This document shows, piece after piece, positions 29,011 to 38,405 of a stretch of 64,000 bases of DNA (its first letter is position 1; each line of letters opens with the position of its first letter). Made by a program: the position numbers and the translations under genes. A model generated the notes under the pieces. It was not told where the DNA came from. It was given only the letters and a program-made list of their open reading frames with translations, and ran no database searches. Source of the DNA: J054 sp963850255 (GTDB lineage: Bacteria > Pseudomonadota > Gammaproteobacteria > Steroidobacterales > GCA-2729495); assembly GCA_963850255.1 (NCBI GenBank), contig CAWKLL010000017.1:124001-188000 (forward strand), read 5' to 3'.

Positions 29011-29910
29011 ATGGATCGATACGACACGATCGGTGCGCGGATCGAAGACTGCGCTGCGCAACTGCGCGCAGCGGGTGTGTATTTTGGTCATGGCACTGTT
29101 GACTCTGTCGATGAAGCAGCGCTGCTGGTATTGCACGCAGCCGGCCTCGATCCGACGCAGACGGACCCGGCGATTTATTCCCAGCCCTTTCCTGCCGACT
29201 GTCAGGCGCGCCTGACAGATTGCCTGCACCAGCGTATTGCCCTGCGTCGGCCGGCGCCCTATATCACCGGTGAGGCGTGGTTTGCGGGCCTGCCGTTTAC
29301 CGTCGACGAGCGCGTGCTGATCCCGCGTTCGCCTTTCGCTGAACTGATCCAGGAGCGTTTCGCACCCTGGCTGCGGCCAGGTCCCGTGCGGCAGATTCTC
29401 GAAGTGGGTACGGGGAGTGGCTGTATTGCCATTGCTGCCGCACTGGCTTTCCCCGAGGCCCAGGTGACAGCCACAGACATTTCGCCAGAAGCGTTGGCGG
29501 TGGCGATGGAGAATCGTCGTCGCTATGCGCTGGAAGCCCGTCTGGAGCTGCGCGAGGCGGATCTGCTGACCGGGCTGAGTGGCCCCTACGACCTGATACT
29601 TAGCAATCCGCCCTACGTGGCGGAGGCAGAACGAGCGGAGCTTCCAGCCGAATACAAACACGAACCGGGCCTGGGATTGTTTAGTGGTGCGGATGGTCTG
29701 GATTGCGCCCGGCGTATACTGCAAGATGCCGCGTCCTGCCTTGCAGCGGACGGCTTGTTAGCGCTGGAAGTGGGCTCGGGCTGGCTGGCGCTGGAGCAGG
29801 ATCAGCCGCGCTTGCCGATGGTCTGGCCGGAGTTCGAAGCGGGCGGAGAGGGCATCGCGCTGATCCAGGCCTCAGACCTTGGTGAGCCCAACATAAATAC
29901 TAGAAATTAG
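29011..29910 (+). CDS. prmB: Ribosomal protein L3 N5-glutamine methyltransferase
   Basis: SAM-dependent methylation of the L3 glutamine during 50S assembly. SAM motif ILEVGTGSGCIAIA and the catalytic NPPY in LILSNPPYVAEAE are intact. ATG 29011 is chosen for its AGGAG ribosome-binding site 6 nt upstream; an in-frame ATG at 28987 would add eight residues. It is upstream of aroC, as in E. coli, which favours PrmB over PrmC. Confidence 0.93.
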   Translation: MDRYDTIGARIEDCAAQLRAAGVYFGHGTVDSVDEAALLVLHAAGLDPTQTDPAIYSQPFPADCQARLTDCLHQRIALRRPAPYITGEAWFAGLPFTVDERVLIPRSPFAELIQERFAPWLRPGPVRQILEVGTGSGCIAIAAALAFPEAQVTATDISPEALAVAMENRRRYALEARLELREADLLTGLSGPYDLILSNPPYVAEAERAELPAEYKHEPGLGLFSGADGLDCARRILQDAASCLAADGLLALEVGSGWLALEQDQPRLPMVWPEFEAGGEGIALIQASDLGEPNINTRN

Positions 29911-29943
29911 TTTAGGTAAGTTATTTAACTTGTTGTTTTAATT

Positions 29944-31071
29944 ATGTCTGGCAATACGATCGGTAAACTGTTCAGCGTGACGACCTTTGGCGAGAGCCAC
30001 GGGCCGGCACTGGGCTGTATTGTCGATGGCTGCCCGCCGGGACTGGCGCTGTGTGAGGCGGACATCCAGCCAGACCTGGATCGCCGGCGCCCGGGGCAGT
30101 CCCGGCATACCACGCAGCGCCGCGAGCCTGACCAGGTGCGCATTTTGTCCGGCGTATTCGAGGGTCAAACCACCGGGACGCCCATCGGCATGCTGGTCGA
30201 AAATACCGATCAGCGCTCACGCGATTACAGCAAGATCAAGGATTTGTTCCGTCCCGGTCATGCCGACTACACCTACCAGCAAAAGTATGGCAGCCGGGAT
30301 TATCGTGGCGGTGGCCGGTCCTCGGCGCGTGAAACGGTGATGCGGGTGGCGGCCGGGGCTGTGGCCAGGAAGTATCTGCGCAGCGCGGCCGGTATCGAAA
30401 TCACCGGTTGGCTGCGCCAGCTTGGACCCATAGTTGTCGACTGCCCGGAGCCGGGTAGCGTTAACTCAAATCCGTTTTTCTGTGCTGATCCGTCGCGGGT
30501 CCCGGAGCTTGAGGCCTATATGGATGCCCTGCGCAAGGAAGGGGATTCGGTTGGCGCGCGGATCAATCTGACCGCCTCCGGCATGCCCGTAGGGCTGGGT
30601 GAGCCGGTCTTCGATCGACTGGAAGCCGATGTCGGTCATGCAATGTTGAGTATTGGTGCGGTCAAGGCGGTGGAAATCGGCGCCGGCTTTGCCAGCGTGG
30701 CCGAGAAAGGCACGCAGCATCGCGATGAAATTACCCCGGCTGGCTTCCGCTCCAATTCGGCTGGCGGCACGCTGGGCGGCATTTCGTCTGGCCAGGACCT
30801 GCTGGTGAGTATCGGGCTCAAACCGACCTCCAGTATTCGCTTGCCAGCGGCGACCATTGATATCGAGGGTCAGGCTGCGGAGATTTCGACCACCGGCCGC
30901 CACGATCCCTGCGTAGGTTTGCGCGCGACGCCGATTGCCGAGGCCATGCTGGCCATCGTGCTGATGGACCACTACCTGCGCCAGCGCGCGCAGAACGCGG
31001 GTATTGAGTCCGCGACGCCGGTAGTTCCGGCTTCAGTGGCGGCCGAGAAAAGCGACAACCGTAACTCTTAA
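29944..31071 (+). CDS. aroC: Chorismate synthase
   Basis: Final shikimate-pathway step: EPSP to chorismate with reduced FMN. It has 375 residues. Family signatures: GESHGPALGCIVDG, the conserved His-containing DYTYQQKYGSRDYRGGGRSSARET, and the C-terminal PTSSIRLPAATID and GRHDPCVGLRATPIAEAM. It is preceded by an unusually AT-rich 33-bp leader that resembles the one before asd. Confidence 0.97.
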   Translation: MSGNTIGKLFSVTTFGESHGPALGCIVDGCPPGLALCEADIQPDLDRRRPGQSRHTTQRREPDQVRILSGVFEGQTTGTPIGMLVENTDQRSRDYSKIKDLFRPGHADYTYQQKYGSRDYRGGGRSSARETVMRVAAGAVARKYLRSAAGIEITGWLRQLGPIVVDCPEPGSVNSNPFFCADPSRVPELEAYMDALRKEGDSVGARINLTASGMPVGLGEPVFDRLEADVGHAMLSIGAVKAVEIGAGFASVAEKGTQHRDEITPAGFRSNSAGGTLGGISSGQDLLVSIGLKPTSSIRLPAATIDIEGQAAEISTTGRHDPCVGLRATPIAEAMLAIVLMDHYLRQRAQNAGIESATPVVPASVAAEKSDNRNS

Positions 31072-31118
31072 TTAAGATTAGGTTTATCGCTTAACCTATT
31101 GTTATAAATAGTTTTAAT

Positions 31119-32142
31119 ATGAAAGATTCATACTCTGTAGCGGTGGTGGGCGCCACTGGCCTGGTCGGCGAGCACATGCTTGAGATCCTGGCTGAGCGCA
31201 ATTTTCCGGTGGCTGAACTGCATGCCCTGGCCAGCGAGCGCTCGGCGGGGGATACGGTCAATTTCGGCCGCCGCTCGGTGACGGTGAAAGACTTGTCCAC
31301 TTTTGACTTTAGCGGTGTCGATGTCGCGCTGTTTTCAGCCGGCGGCAGCGTTTCGGCCGAGCATGCGCCGCGGGCAGCGGCTGCCGGTTGTATCGTGGTG
31401 GACAATACCTCGCATTTTCGCAACCAGGCGGATATCCCCCTGGTGGTGCCGGAAGTTAATCCGCAGGCCATCGGTGACTATGCGCCGGGAAACATTATCG
31501 CCAACCCGAATTGCTCGACGATTCAGATGGTTATGGCGCTGAAGCCCATCTATGATGCGGTCGGCATCACGCGCGTCAATGTGGCGACCTATCAGTCGGT
31601 GTCAGGCGCGGGTCGATCCGGCGTTGAAGACCTGGCCACGCAAGCGGCCAATCTATTGAGTGGTCGTCCCCTGCGAGCTGGACGGGGCGGCCAAGCAGAT
31701 AGCCTTCAACGCGGTTCCGCATATTGATGCTTTTGAGGATAACGGCTACACCCGCGAAGAAATGAAGATGGTTTGGGAAACGCGCAAGATTTTCGCCGAT
31801 GACGACTTGTTGGTGAATCCCACCTGTGTGCGCGTACCGGTGTTTTTTGGTCATTCCGAGGCGGTTCATATTGAGACCCGCGAGCGGATTTCGGCCGCCC
31901 AGGTGCGCGAATTGCTCACAGCAGCACCCGGAGTGACAGTTATCGATGAGCGACAGACCGGTGGTTATCCGACTGCCGTCACAGAAGGTTCGGGTCAGGA
32001 CGCGGTATTTGTGGGGCGTATTCGCGAAGACATCTCGCATGACAGCGGTATCAATCTGTGGATCGTGTCAGACAACATTCGCAAGGGCGCGGCACTGAAC
32101 TCCGTACAGATCGCGGAGATTTTGGTCAGCGAACATATATAG
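31119..32142 (+). pseudogene. asd: Aspartate-semialdehyde dehydrogenase, frameshifted near 31,670
   Basis: Makes aspartate semialdehyde for lysine, threonine, methionine and diaminopimelate. Frame one (31119-31727) carries the NADP loop VGATGLVGEHM and active Cys in NPNCSTIQ; frame two (from about 31671 to 32142) carries AFNAVPHIDAF and VRVPVFFGHSEAVH. They join if one C of the CCCC run at 31668-31671 is removed, giving GRPCELDGAAKQ and a ~340-residue protein of normal length. As asd is normally essential for peptidoglycan precursors, a sequencing error is likely. Confidence 0.9.
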
Positions 32143-32229
32143 GCTATATTTGACATATATTTCCGGCACTTTACGGGCTATCTTTGTGCGCATTCCAAAG
32201 CCCGCATGTGCGGAAGACGGGGACCGTTG

Positions 32230-35202
32230 ATGCGGGGATTTACCATGCCGCGAGCTTTTTTATGTGTCTGGTTGCTTCTGGCCGGACTCTTTCCTGTAAC
32301 CGTCCTGGGCCTGGGCCTGGGCGAAATCAATCCCAAATCTGCGCTTAATCAGCCGTTTCTGGCTGAAATACCCGTGCTGCTTAGCGCCGGCGATGATTTG
32401 GCCCAGCTGCAGGTCTCATTGGCCTCCGCTGACACCTTCGAGCGCTACGGGCTGAGTCGGCCGGCTTTTCTCGGCGATTTCGAATTTCGTGTGATTAACG
32501 ATCCGGGCCGATCCATGGTGCGCATCGTTTCATCCACGCCCGTCATCGAACCTTTCGTAACCCTGTTACTGGAAGTGCAATGGCCGCAGGGACGCCTGCT
32601 GCGCGAATACACCGTGCTGCTGGACCCGCCGGTATTCTCAAGTGCTCAGCCCGCCACCAGCGCACCGGCGCCGGCAACTCCCAGTCAGCCGGCTGAGCGC
32701 CAGGTGACGCGTGGGCAATCCGCGCCGGCCCCGACCGCTGCAGCACCACGTCCTGCGCCGAGCATGTCTGCCGCAGGCAGCTACGGTCCGGTGGCCAGGA
32801 ACGATACCCTGTGGGGAATCGCACAACGCATGCGCCCGGACGCCTCCATCGACACCAATCAGATGATGCTGGCGATTTATCGAGCCAATCCAGAGGCCTT
32901 TGCCGGCAATATTAACCGGCTCAAAGCCGGCGTAATCCTGCGTGCGCCATCGGCCAGTGAGCTGGCCAGCCTCAGTACGTCCGAAGCTTTTGCAGAAGTA
33001 CGCCGCCAGAATCAGGACTGGCGTGGCAGCAGCCGGGTGCCCGCGGAAACGCCCCGACTGCGGCTGGTGCCACCGCCGGCCGAAGCGGGCGACGGTTTGG
33101 CGCAGACCGGCGGCGCAACTGACACGCCGCCCGCGCCAGCCGTCAGTCGGCCGGCCGGCGACGATGCGCGGGTAATGCAACTGGAAGCAGAACTGGCTAA
33201 TCGTGAGCGCATGCTGCAACTCAAGGATCAGGAGCTTGCGGCGCTGCAGGATCAGCTGGCAGAAATCCGTGAGTCCGGCGGTACGGCCGAGATGGATCTG
33301 GACGCGCCAATCGACGAAACGCCGTTTGGGCAGGCAGCGGATTTGGACGAAGCGCCGGCTGCACCCGTGGTCGACGAAGCCGAGTCCATGGCGGAGTCGC
33401 CGGTCGCTGACCTGCCGGCCGAACCCGTCGCGGAAACTCCCGCCGGTCTGCCGCCCGCCGTTTCAACCACCAGCAGCCAGCAGTCGCCGTCATTTATCGG
33501 TCAGCTGCTCAGTAGTGTGTTGTTCTGGGCCGCACTGCTGGTCGCCGTTGCCCTGGTGCTGGGCCTTGTGCTGGCGCGCCGCAGGCGTGGTGACGACGTT
33601 ACCGGCCGCTGGGAACAGCTGGCCGATGGTGAGGAAATCGACGCTGATGCTCGTGCGGCCACCGAACGTCTGCGTGCGCCGGTCGGCGAGGCGGAAGAAA
33701 CTTTTGTGGTTGAGGAAGGCACGGCCGGAGCCACGGACGCGCTTGAAGAATTTGGCCCTGGTACTACGGAAATTGATCGTTCCGGTGACCAGGAATTGCC
33801 CATGGAGCGCACGCTCAGTAGCGATGCCGGTCTCAATCTTGATCAATCCGACCCGATTTCCGAAGCTGAATTTCATATGGCCTACGGCTTGTATGACCAG
33901 GCTGCAGATCTGCTGATCGCGGCCCTGGCAGCGGAACCGGAACGTCGTGACCTGCGCCGCAAATTGTTAGATGTCTATTTTGTCTGGGAGAACAAGGGCG
34001 GCTTCCTGAAAGAGGCCGAGACTTTCCACAACCAGGTCGGTTCTGCCGATGCGGATTGGAACAAAGTCCTCATCATGGGCAAACAACTGTGTCCCGAGGA
34101 AGCCCTGTTTGAGGCCCAGGCCACCAACCTGCAGTCTGATGAAGGCATGGACCTTGAGCTGTTCGAGGGCGGCGGCGAGTCTGCCGAGGTCGATCTGCCG
34201 CTGGGCGAAGACAACGACGATCTTGATCTGGATCTGTCCGCCATGGGCGATGCCGATGAGGACATGCTCGACTTTGATCTGGGTGGCGCCAGTATCGAGG
34301 AAGAAGACCTGTCGCCGACTAAACGCGACGACGGCACGGATTCGCCAACCATGGAATCGCCGACTATCGAGGCCGAGGGCCTGGGCTCGCCGACCATGGA
34401 ATCGCCGACGCTGGAACAACCGATGAATGAGCCGACCATGGAGTCGCCCACCATCGAAGCACCGATGTCAGAGAGCACCATGGAGACGCCGACCATCGAG
34501 TCGCCGCTGGTTGATTTTCCCGTTGGTTCCGTCGAAGAAGACCGGACTGCGAGTACCGGTGAGACGGCCTCCCTGGATCTGGACGAACTGGGCCTGGATT
34601 TATCCGCTTTCGAGGATATGGATGATTCCAGCGAAGCGGTTGAGCCAGACAATGCCGATGAGCTCAGCGGCAGCCAGTTAGCGGACGATGACGCCACACT
34701 GCTGGCGGGAGACCTCGACGACGATACATTGCTGCGCAAAGTCGGCGAGGGCATGGACTCGACCGCAGAGGTTCAGGCCATCAGCGCTGAGCAGATTGCC
34801 AATGACGACGATCTGGGCGGGTTTCTGGATGTTGAGTCCACTGCGGAAGTCCGCACTGTTGAGCCTGATAGAGACACCAGCGACAAGAGCGATACGCTGG
34901 AGCAGCCCAGGCCGGAAGTGGACGATACTGCCGAGCAGCCTGCGCCTGCTGCCGATGTCGACCTGGATATCGGCGAATTCTCGGCCGACGAAGAGTCGCC
35001 AACAGGCACCCTGGATATGCCGGAACGTCGTCCAGAAGGTCCCACCATGACTGAGGTGGGCACAAAGCTGGATCTGGCCCGGGCCTATATTGATATGGGT
35101 GATCCGGAAGGCGCGCGCAGTATCCTCGGTGAAGTGGTTGACGAGGGTGACGAAGCACAGCGCCAGGAGGCGCAGAAGCTGATCGACGATCTGGCTGACT
35201 GA
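32230..35202 (+). CDS. fimV: FimV/HubP-type polar peptidoglycan-binding protein
   Basis: About 990 residues. Signal peptide, then the FimV N-terminal domain (LGEINPKSALNQPFLAEIPV), a LysM domain (NDTLWGIAQRMRPDAS), a coiled coil, one membrane helix near residue 430 (LFWAALLVAVALVLGLVLA) and a long acidic cytoplasmic part. That part includes a TPR-like stretch, tandem MESPTIE-type repeats and the conserved C-terminal motif (TKLDLARAYIDMGDPEGARSI). Known FimV/HubP organise the cell pole, type IV pili and chemosensory arrays. ATG 32206 and 32245 are alternative starts. It lies in the conserved asd-fimV-truA order. Confidence 0.93.
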   Translation: MRGFTMPRAFLCVWLLLAGLFPVTVLGLGLGEINPKSALNQPFLAEIPVLLSAGDDLAQLQVSLASADTFERYGLSRPAFLGDFEFRVINDPGRSMVRIVSSTPVIEPFVTLLLEVQWPQGRLLREYTVLLDPPVFSSAQPATSAPAPATPSQPAERQVTRGQSAPAPTAAAPRPAPSMSAAGSYGPVARNDTLWGIAQRMRPDASIDTNQMMLAIYRANPEAFAGNINRLKAGVILRAPSASELASLSTSEAFAEVRRQNQDWRGSSRVPAETPRLRLVPPPAEAGDGLAQTGGATDTPPAPAVSRPAGDDARVMQLEAELANRERMLQLKDQELAALQDQLAEIRESGGTAEMDLDAPIDETPFGQAADLDEAPAAPVVDEAESMAESPVADLPAEPVAETPAGLPPAVSTTSSQQSPSFIGQLLSSVLFWAALLVAVALVLGLVLARRRRGDDVTGRWEQLADGEEIDADARAATERLRAPVGEAEETFVVEEGTAGATDALEEFGPGTTEIDRSGDQELPMERTLSSDAGLNLDQSDPISEAEFHMAYGLYDQAADLLIAALAAEPERRDLRRKLLDVYFVWENKGGFLKEAETFHNQVGSADADWNKVLIMGKQLCPEEALFEAQATNLQSDEGMDLELFEGGGESAEVDLPLGEDNDDLDLDLSAMGDADEDMLDFDLGGASIEEEDLSPTKRDDGTDSPTMESPTIEAEGLGSPTMESPTLEQPMNEPTMESPTIEAPMSESTMETPTIESPLVDFPVGSVEEDRTASTGETASLDLDELGLDLSAFEDMDDSSEAVEPDNADELSGSQLADDDATLLAGDLDDDTLLRKVGEGMDSTAEVQAISAEQIANDDDLGGFLDVESTAEVRTVEPDRDTSDKSDTLEQPRPEVDDTAEQPAPAADVDLDIGEFSADEESPTGTLDMPERRPEGPTMTEVGTKLDLARAYIDMGDPEGARSILGEVVDEGDEAQRQEAQKLIDDLAD
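34345..34515 (+). repeat. Tandem imperfect repeats in fimV encoding SPTMESPTIE-like units
   Basis: About four imperfect 14-15-residue units built on SPTMESPTIE, PTMESPTLE, PTMESPTIE and STMETPTIE. The coding DNA repeats versions of accatggaatcgccgac. It lies in the cytoplasmic acidic segment and is probably length-variable among strains. Confidence 0.75.
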
Positions 35203-35232
35203 TTGCATCGATCGGGCAGGGCGGGCTTTTAA

Positions 35233-36063
35233 ATGAGCGAGCCGGAAACGCCGGCCGCTGTGTCAGAACGCATGCCTCAGCGTTATGCCGTCGGCGTCGA
35301 GTACGACGGCAGCCAATACTTCGGCTGGCAGACCCAACCGCATGCGGCCAGTGTTCAGGATGCGCTGGAACGGTCTCTGTCCACGGTCGCAGCCCAGTCC
35401 ATTGCCACCGTTGCAGCCGGACGCACTGACACCGGCGTACATGCGAGTGGCCAGGTGGTGCATTTCGACAGTGATGCCGAGCGCAGCCTGCGTTCCTGGT
35501 TACTGGGTATCAACAGTAATCTGCCTGACGATATAAACGCGCTGTGGGTCAAATCCGTCAGCGCTGACTTCCATGCCCGCTATTCAGCGAGTGGCCGGGT
35601 ATACGAATATCGAATTCTGAACCGTCCGGTGCGTTCCGCGCTGCTGCGCCAGCGTGCCTGGTGGGTGCGCTCGCCGCTGGACTGCGAGTTAATGCGTTCG
35701 GCCGCGATCAGTTTGCTGGGTAAACATGACTTTTCGGCGTTTCGCGCCGCGGCCTGCCAGTCCAAGACCGCCGTTCGCGAGCTGCGGCGCTTGGATATAG
35801 CCAGGCGCGGCGAGCTGCTGGTCATTACCTGCGAGGCGAATGCTTTTTTGCACCACATGGTGCGCAACCTGGTTGGCAGCCTGGTGCGAGTCGGTCTTGG
35901 CGAGGAGCCGCCGGACTGGATAGCCGGACTGCTGGCGGCCCGCGATCGGCGCTTGTCTGGCATAACAGCGCCGCCTTCAGCCCTGACCCTGACCCAGGTG
36001 CAATACCCGCTCGAATTCGAAATTCCCGCGCCGTCTGCGCCAGTGGATGCAAGCCTGGATTAG
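35233..36063 (+). CDS. truA: tRNA pseudouridine(38-40) synthase
   Basis: Makes pseudouridine at positions 38-40 of the tRNA anticodon arm. It has 276 residues; the catalytic Asp is in AAGRTDTGVHASGQVVHF, and YDGSQYFGWQ and HHMVRNLVGSLVRVG are family motifs. In Pseudomonas trpF follows; here accD follows after 20 bp, with no trpF. Confidence 0.96.
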   Translation: MSEPETPAAVSERMPQRYAVGVEYDGSQYFGWQTQPHAASVQDALERSLSTVAAQSIATVAAGRTDTGVHASGQVVHFDSDAERSLRSWLLGINSNLPDDINALWVKSVSADFHARYSASGRVYEYRILNRPVRSALLRQRAWWVRSPLDCELMRSAAISLLGKHDFSAFRAAACQSKTAVRELRRLDIARRGELLVITCEANAFLHHMVRNLVGSLVRVGLGEEPPDWIAGLLAARDRRLSGITAPPSALTLTQVQYPLEFEIPAPSAPVDASLD

Positions 36064-36083
36064 CTTGCTATGATTGGCCCCGG

Positions 36084-36947
36084 ATGAATTGGTTCAGCAA
36101 AATCATGCCCTCGCGGATCAATACCGAGCGTCGCAAGCGCTCGGTGCCGGAGGGGCTATGGATCAAGTGCAGCCAGTGTGGCGCGCAGCTCTATCGCGCC
36201 GAGCTCGAGCGCAATTTGTCGGTGTGCCCCAAGTGCAGCTTTCATATGCGAGTGCCCGCACGCGATCGCCTGGAGCAGTTTCTTGATCCCGGTAGTACGC
36301 GAGAAATCGCCGCCAATCTTACGCCGCTGGATCCGCTCAAATTCAAGGACAGCAAACGCTATCGCGATCGAATCAACCAGGCGACCAAGGCCACCGGGGA
36401 GAACGACGCATTGATCGCAATGTCGGGCTTGCTCAAGGAAATCCCGGTAGTGGCCTGCGCTTTCGAATTTCGCTTCATGGGCGGTTCCATGGGTTCGGTG
36501 GTGGGGGAGAAATTTTCCCGCGCCGCTCGGTTTAGTCTCGAAAATCGTATGCCGCTGATCTGCTTCTCTGCCAGCGGTGGCGCACGCATGCAGGAAGCCT
36601 TGTTCTCGCTGATGCAAATGAGCAAGACCAGCGCGGCTCTGGCAGAGCTTTCCGAGGCCGGCATACCTTATGTTTCCGTGCTGACCGATCCGACCACCGG
36701 GGGTGTGTCTGCCAGCCTGGCTATGCTCGGCGATATTAATATCGCTGAGCCCAACGCCCTGATTGGTTTTGCCGGTCCGCGCGTGATTGAGCAAACCGTC
36801 CGTGAGACGCTGCCCGAAGGCTTTCAACGCAGCGAGTTTCTGCTCGAGCACGGCGCGCTGGATATGATTGTCGATCGACGCGAGTTGCGTGACCAGATTG
36901 CAGGACTATTGGCCAAGTTAATGCACAAGGCCCCTCCGGCGGCCTGA
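36084..36947 (+). CDS. accD: Acetyl-CoA carboxylase carboxyltransferase beta subunit
   Basis: With AccA it transfers the carboxyl group from biotin to acetyl-CoA, the first step of fatty acid synthesis. It has 287 residues. The N-terminal zinc ribbon has CSQC and CPKC pairs; then a crotonase-like fold with SASGGARMQEALFSLMQMSKT, DPTTGGVSASLAMLGDI and GFAGPRVIEQTVRE. It starts ATG 36084 (MNWFSKIMPS), as in E. coli. Confidence 0.97.
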   Translation: MNWFSKIMPSRINTERRKRSVPEGLWIKCSQCGAQLYRAELERNLSVCPKCSFHMRVPARDRLEQFLDPGSTREIAANLTPLDPLKFKDSKRYRDRINQATKATGENDALIAMSGLLKEIPVVACAFEFRFMGGSMGSVVGEKFSRAARFSLENRMPLICFSASGGARMQEALFSLMQMSKTSAALAELSEAGIPYVSVLTDPTTGGVSASLAMLGDINIAEPNALIGFAGPRVIEQTVRETLPEGFQRSEFLLEHGALDMIVDRRELRDQIAGLLAKLMHKAPPAA

Positions 36948-36976
36948 CCGCGGTATTCCAGCCCGTCCCAACATCA

Positions 36977-38239
36977 ATGCATAAGCGGTCGCTGGCAGAC
37001 TGGCTGGCCTGGCAGGCAACACTTAATCCGGCCGAAATCGAACTGGGTCTGGAGCGCATTGCGACGGTCCTGGAGCGGCTTCAGTTGCCACCCCCGCCCA
37101 AGGTGCTGACGGTGGCCGGGACCAATGGCAAGGGCTCTACCGTCAATTTCCTGGACCGCTTGCTGCGGGCCAACCAGTGGCGGACCGGGGTCTATACCTC
37201 ACCTCACCTGCGACGCTACAACGAGCGTCTGCGCCTGAACGGCCGGGAGGTGACGGATACTGACCTGATTCGCGCCTTCGCGCAGGTTGATCAGGCCCGC
37301 GCAGAGATCCCCCTGACCTATTTTGAATTCGGCACTCTGGCGGGCTTTTGCCTGTTTGCCGAGGCGCAGCTGGACGCCTGGATTCTGGAAGTGGGTCTGG
37401 GCGGTCGGCTGGACGCTGTAAATGCTATTGATCCGGATGTCAGCCTGATCACCACGGTAGATTTTGATCATCAGGACTGGCTAGGCGATAGCCTTGAAGA
37501 AATTGCCGCCGAGAAGGCCGGCATTATGCGCGCCGGACGGCCGGCGCTATACGGCGATGAGCCCGCGCCACAGGCTGTCACTGGACAGGCAGCCAGGCTG
37601 GGAGCAGATTTGCTGCTGGCCGGGCAGAATTTTGGTTTCCGACGCGCGGCGGGAATGTGGCGCTGGCGCGGCCCCGGCATGACCTTGAATGATCTGCCGT
37701 TGCCGGCACCCGGTGACGACGCTCAGCTGCGCAACGCGAGCCTGGCACTGGCCGCGCTCGCAGTGCTGGATGCTTCACTGCTCTCGGCGGGTGCCGTGCG
37801 GACGGCGCTAGACGCGCCGCCACCGCCCGGGCGCTGCCAGCGTATCCAGGGCCGGCCGGAGTGGTTGCTGGACGTGGCACACAATCCTCAGGCTGCGCGC
37901 GTCCTGGCTCAGCGCTGTGCGCTGCTGCCGCCCGTAACCGAGACCACCGTGGTGCTCGGTTTGCTGGCCGACAAGAGCGTGGATGGCGTAGTGGCGGCAT
38001 TGGCCCCACTTGAACCGGAGCGCTGGATTACCTGTACCACGGCGTCGCATCGTGGCCGGGAGGCTCAGGCATTGGCTGAGCGCCTGCGTGCGCTGGGCCT
38101 GCGCGAAGTATCCGCAGGCGGCGCCGTTGCAGAGGCTTTGGCCGATGCCGCTCGAGCCAGTGCCGCTGATGGCCGAATTATTGTCTGTGGCTCTTTTATG
38201 GTGGTGGGGCCGGCACTGGACTGGCTGGCTGTGCCTTGA
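36977..38239 (+). CDS. folC: Bifunctional folylpolyglutamate/dihydrofolate synthase
   Basis: Mur-ligase-like enzyme adding glutamate to dihydropteroate and folates. It has 420 residues with P-loop VAGTNGKGSTVNF near residue 50, TSPHLRRYNERLRLNG, and the Mg-binding EVGLGGRLDAVN. It follows accD by 29 bp in the accD-folC-dedD-cvpA-purF order. Confidence 0.96.
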   Translation: MHKRSLADWLAWQATLNPAEIELGLERIATVLERLQLPPPPKVLTVAGTNGKGSTVNFLDRLLRANQWRTGVYTSPHLRRYNERLRLNGREVTDTDLIRAFAQVDQARAEIPLTYFEFGTLAGFCLFAEAQLDAWILEVGLGGRLDAVNAIDPDVSLITTVDFDHQDWLGDSLEEIAAEKAGIMRAGRPALYGDEPAPQAVTGQAARLGADLLLAGQNFGFRRAAGMWRWRGPGMTLNDLPLPAPGDDAQLRNASLALAALAVLDASLLSAGAVRTALDAPPPPGRCQRIQGRPEWLLDVAHNPQAARVLAQRCALLPPVTETTVVLGLLADKSVDGVVAALAPLEPERWITCTTASHRGREAQALAERLRALGLREVSAGGAVAEALADAARASAADGRIIVCGSFMVVGPALDWLAVP

Positions 38240-38405
38240 AATCGCCTGGTGTTTTAGCAGGTCTGGTTGGAACTGTTAGACGGGCTGCGGCAGTTTGAAC
38301 CATCCCGCGTGACGCTGTGGAGTATAATTTTGCACTTGGGTTGGGTCGCTCTCGTGCCCCGATGGTTGAGGTTTTTGTTTGCCGCCCGCCAGGGGTGAAT
38401 TGGCT

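Noticed and set aside
32149..32185. TTGACA promoter just before fimV
   Set aside because: A perfect -35 (32150-32155) is present but no acceptable -10 lies at 16-18 bp, so it is not listed as a promoter.
35203..36084. trpF expected between truA and accD, as in Pseudomonas
   Set aside because: Only 20 bp separate the two genes; trpF is simply not here.
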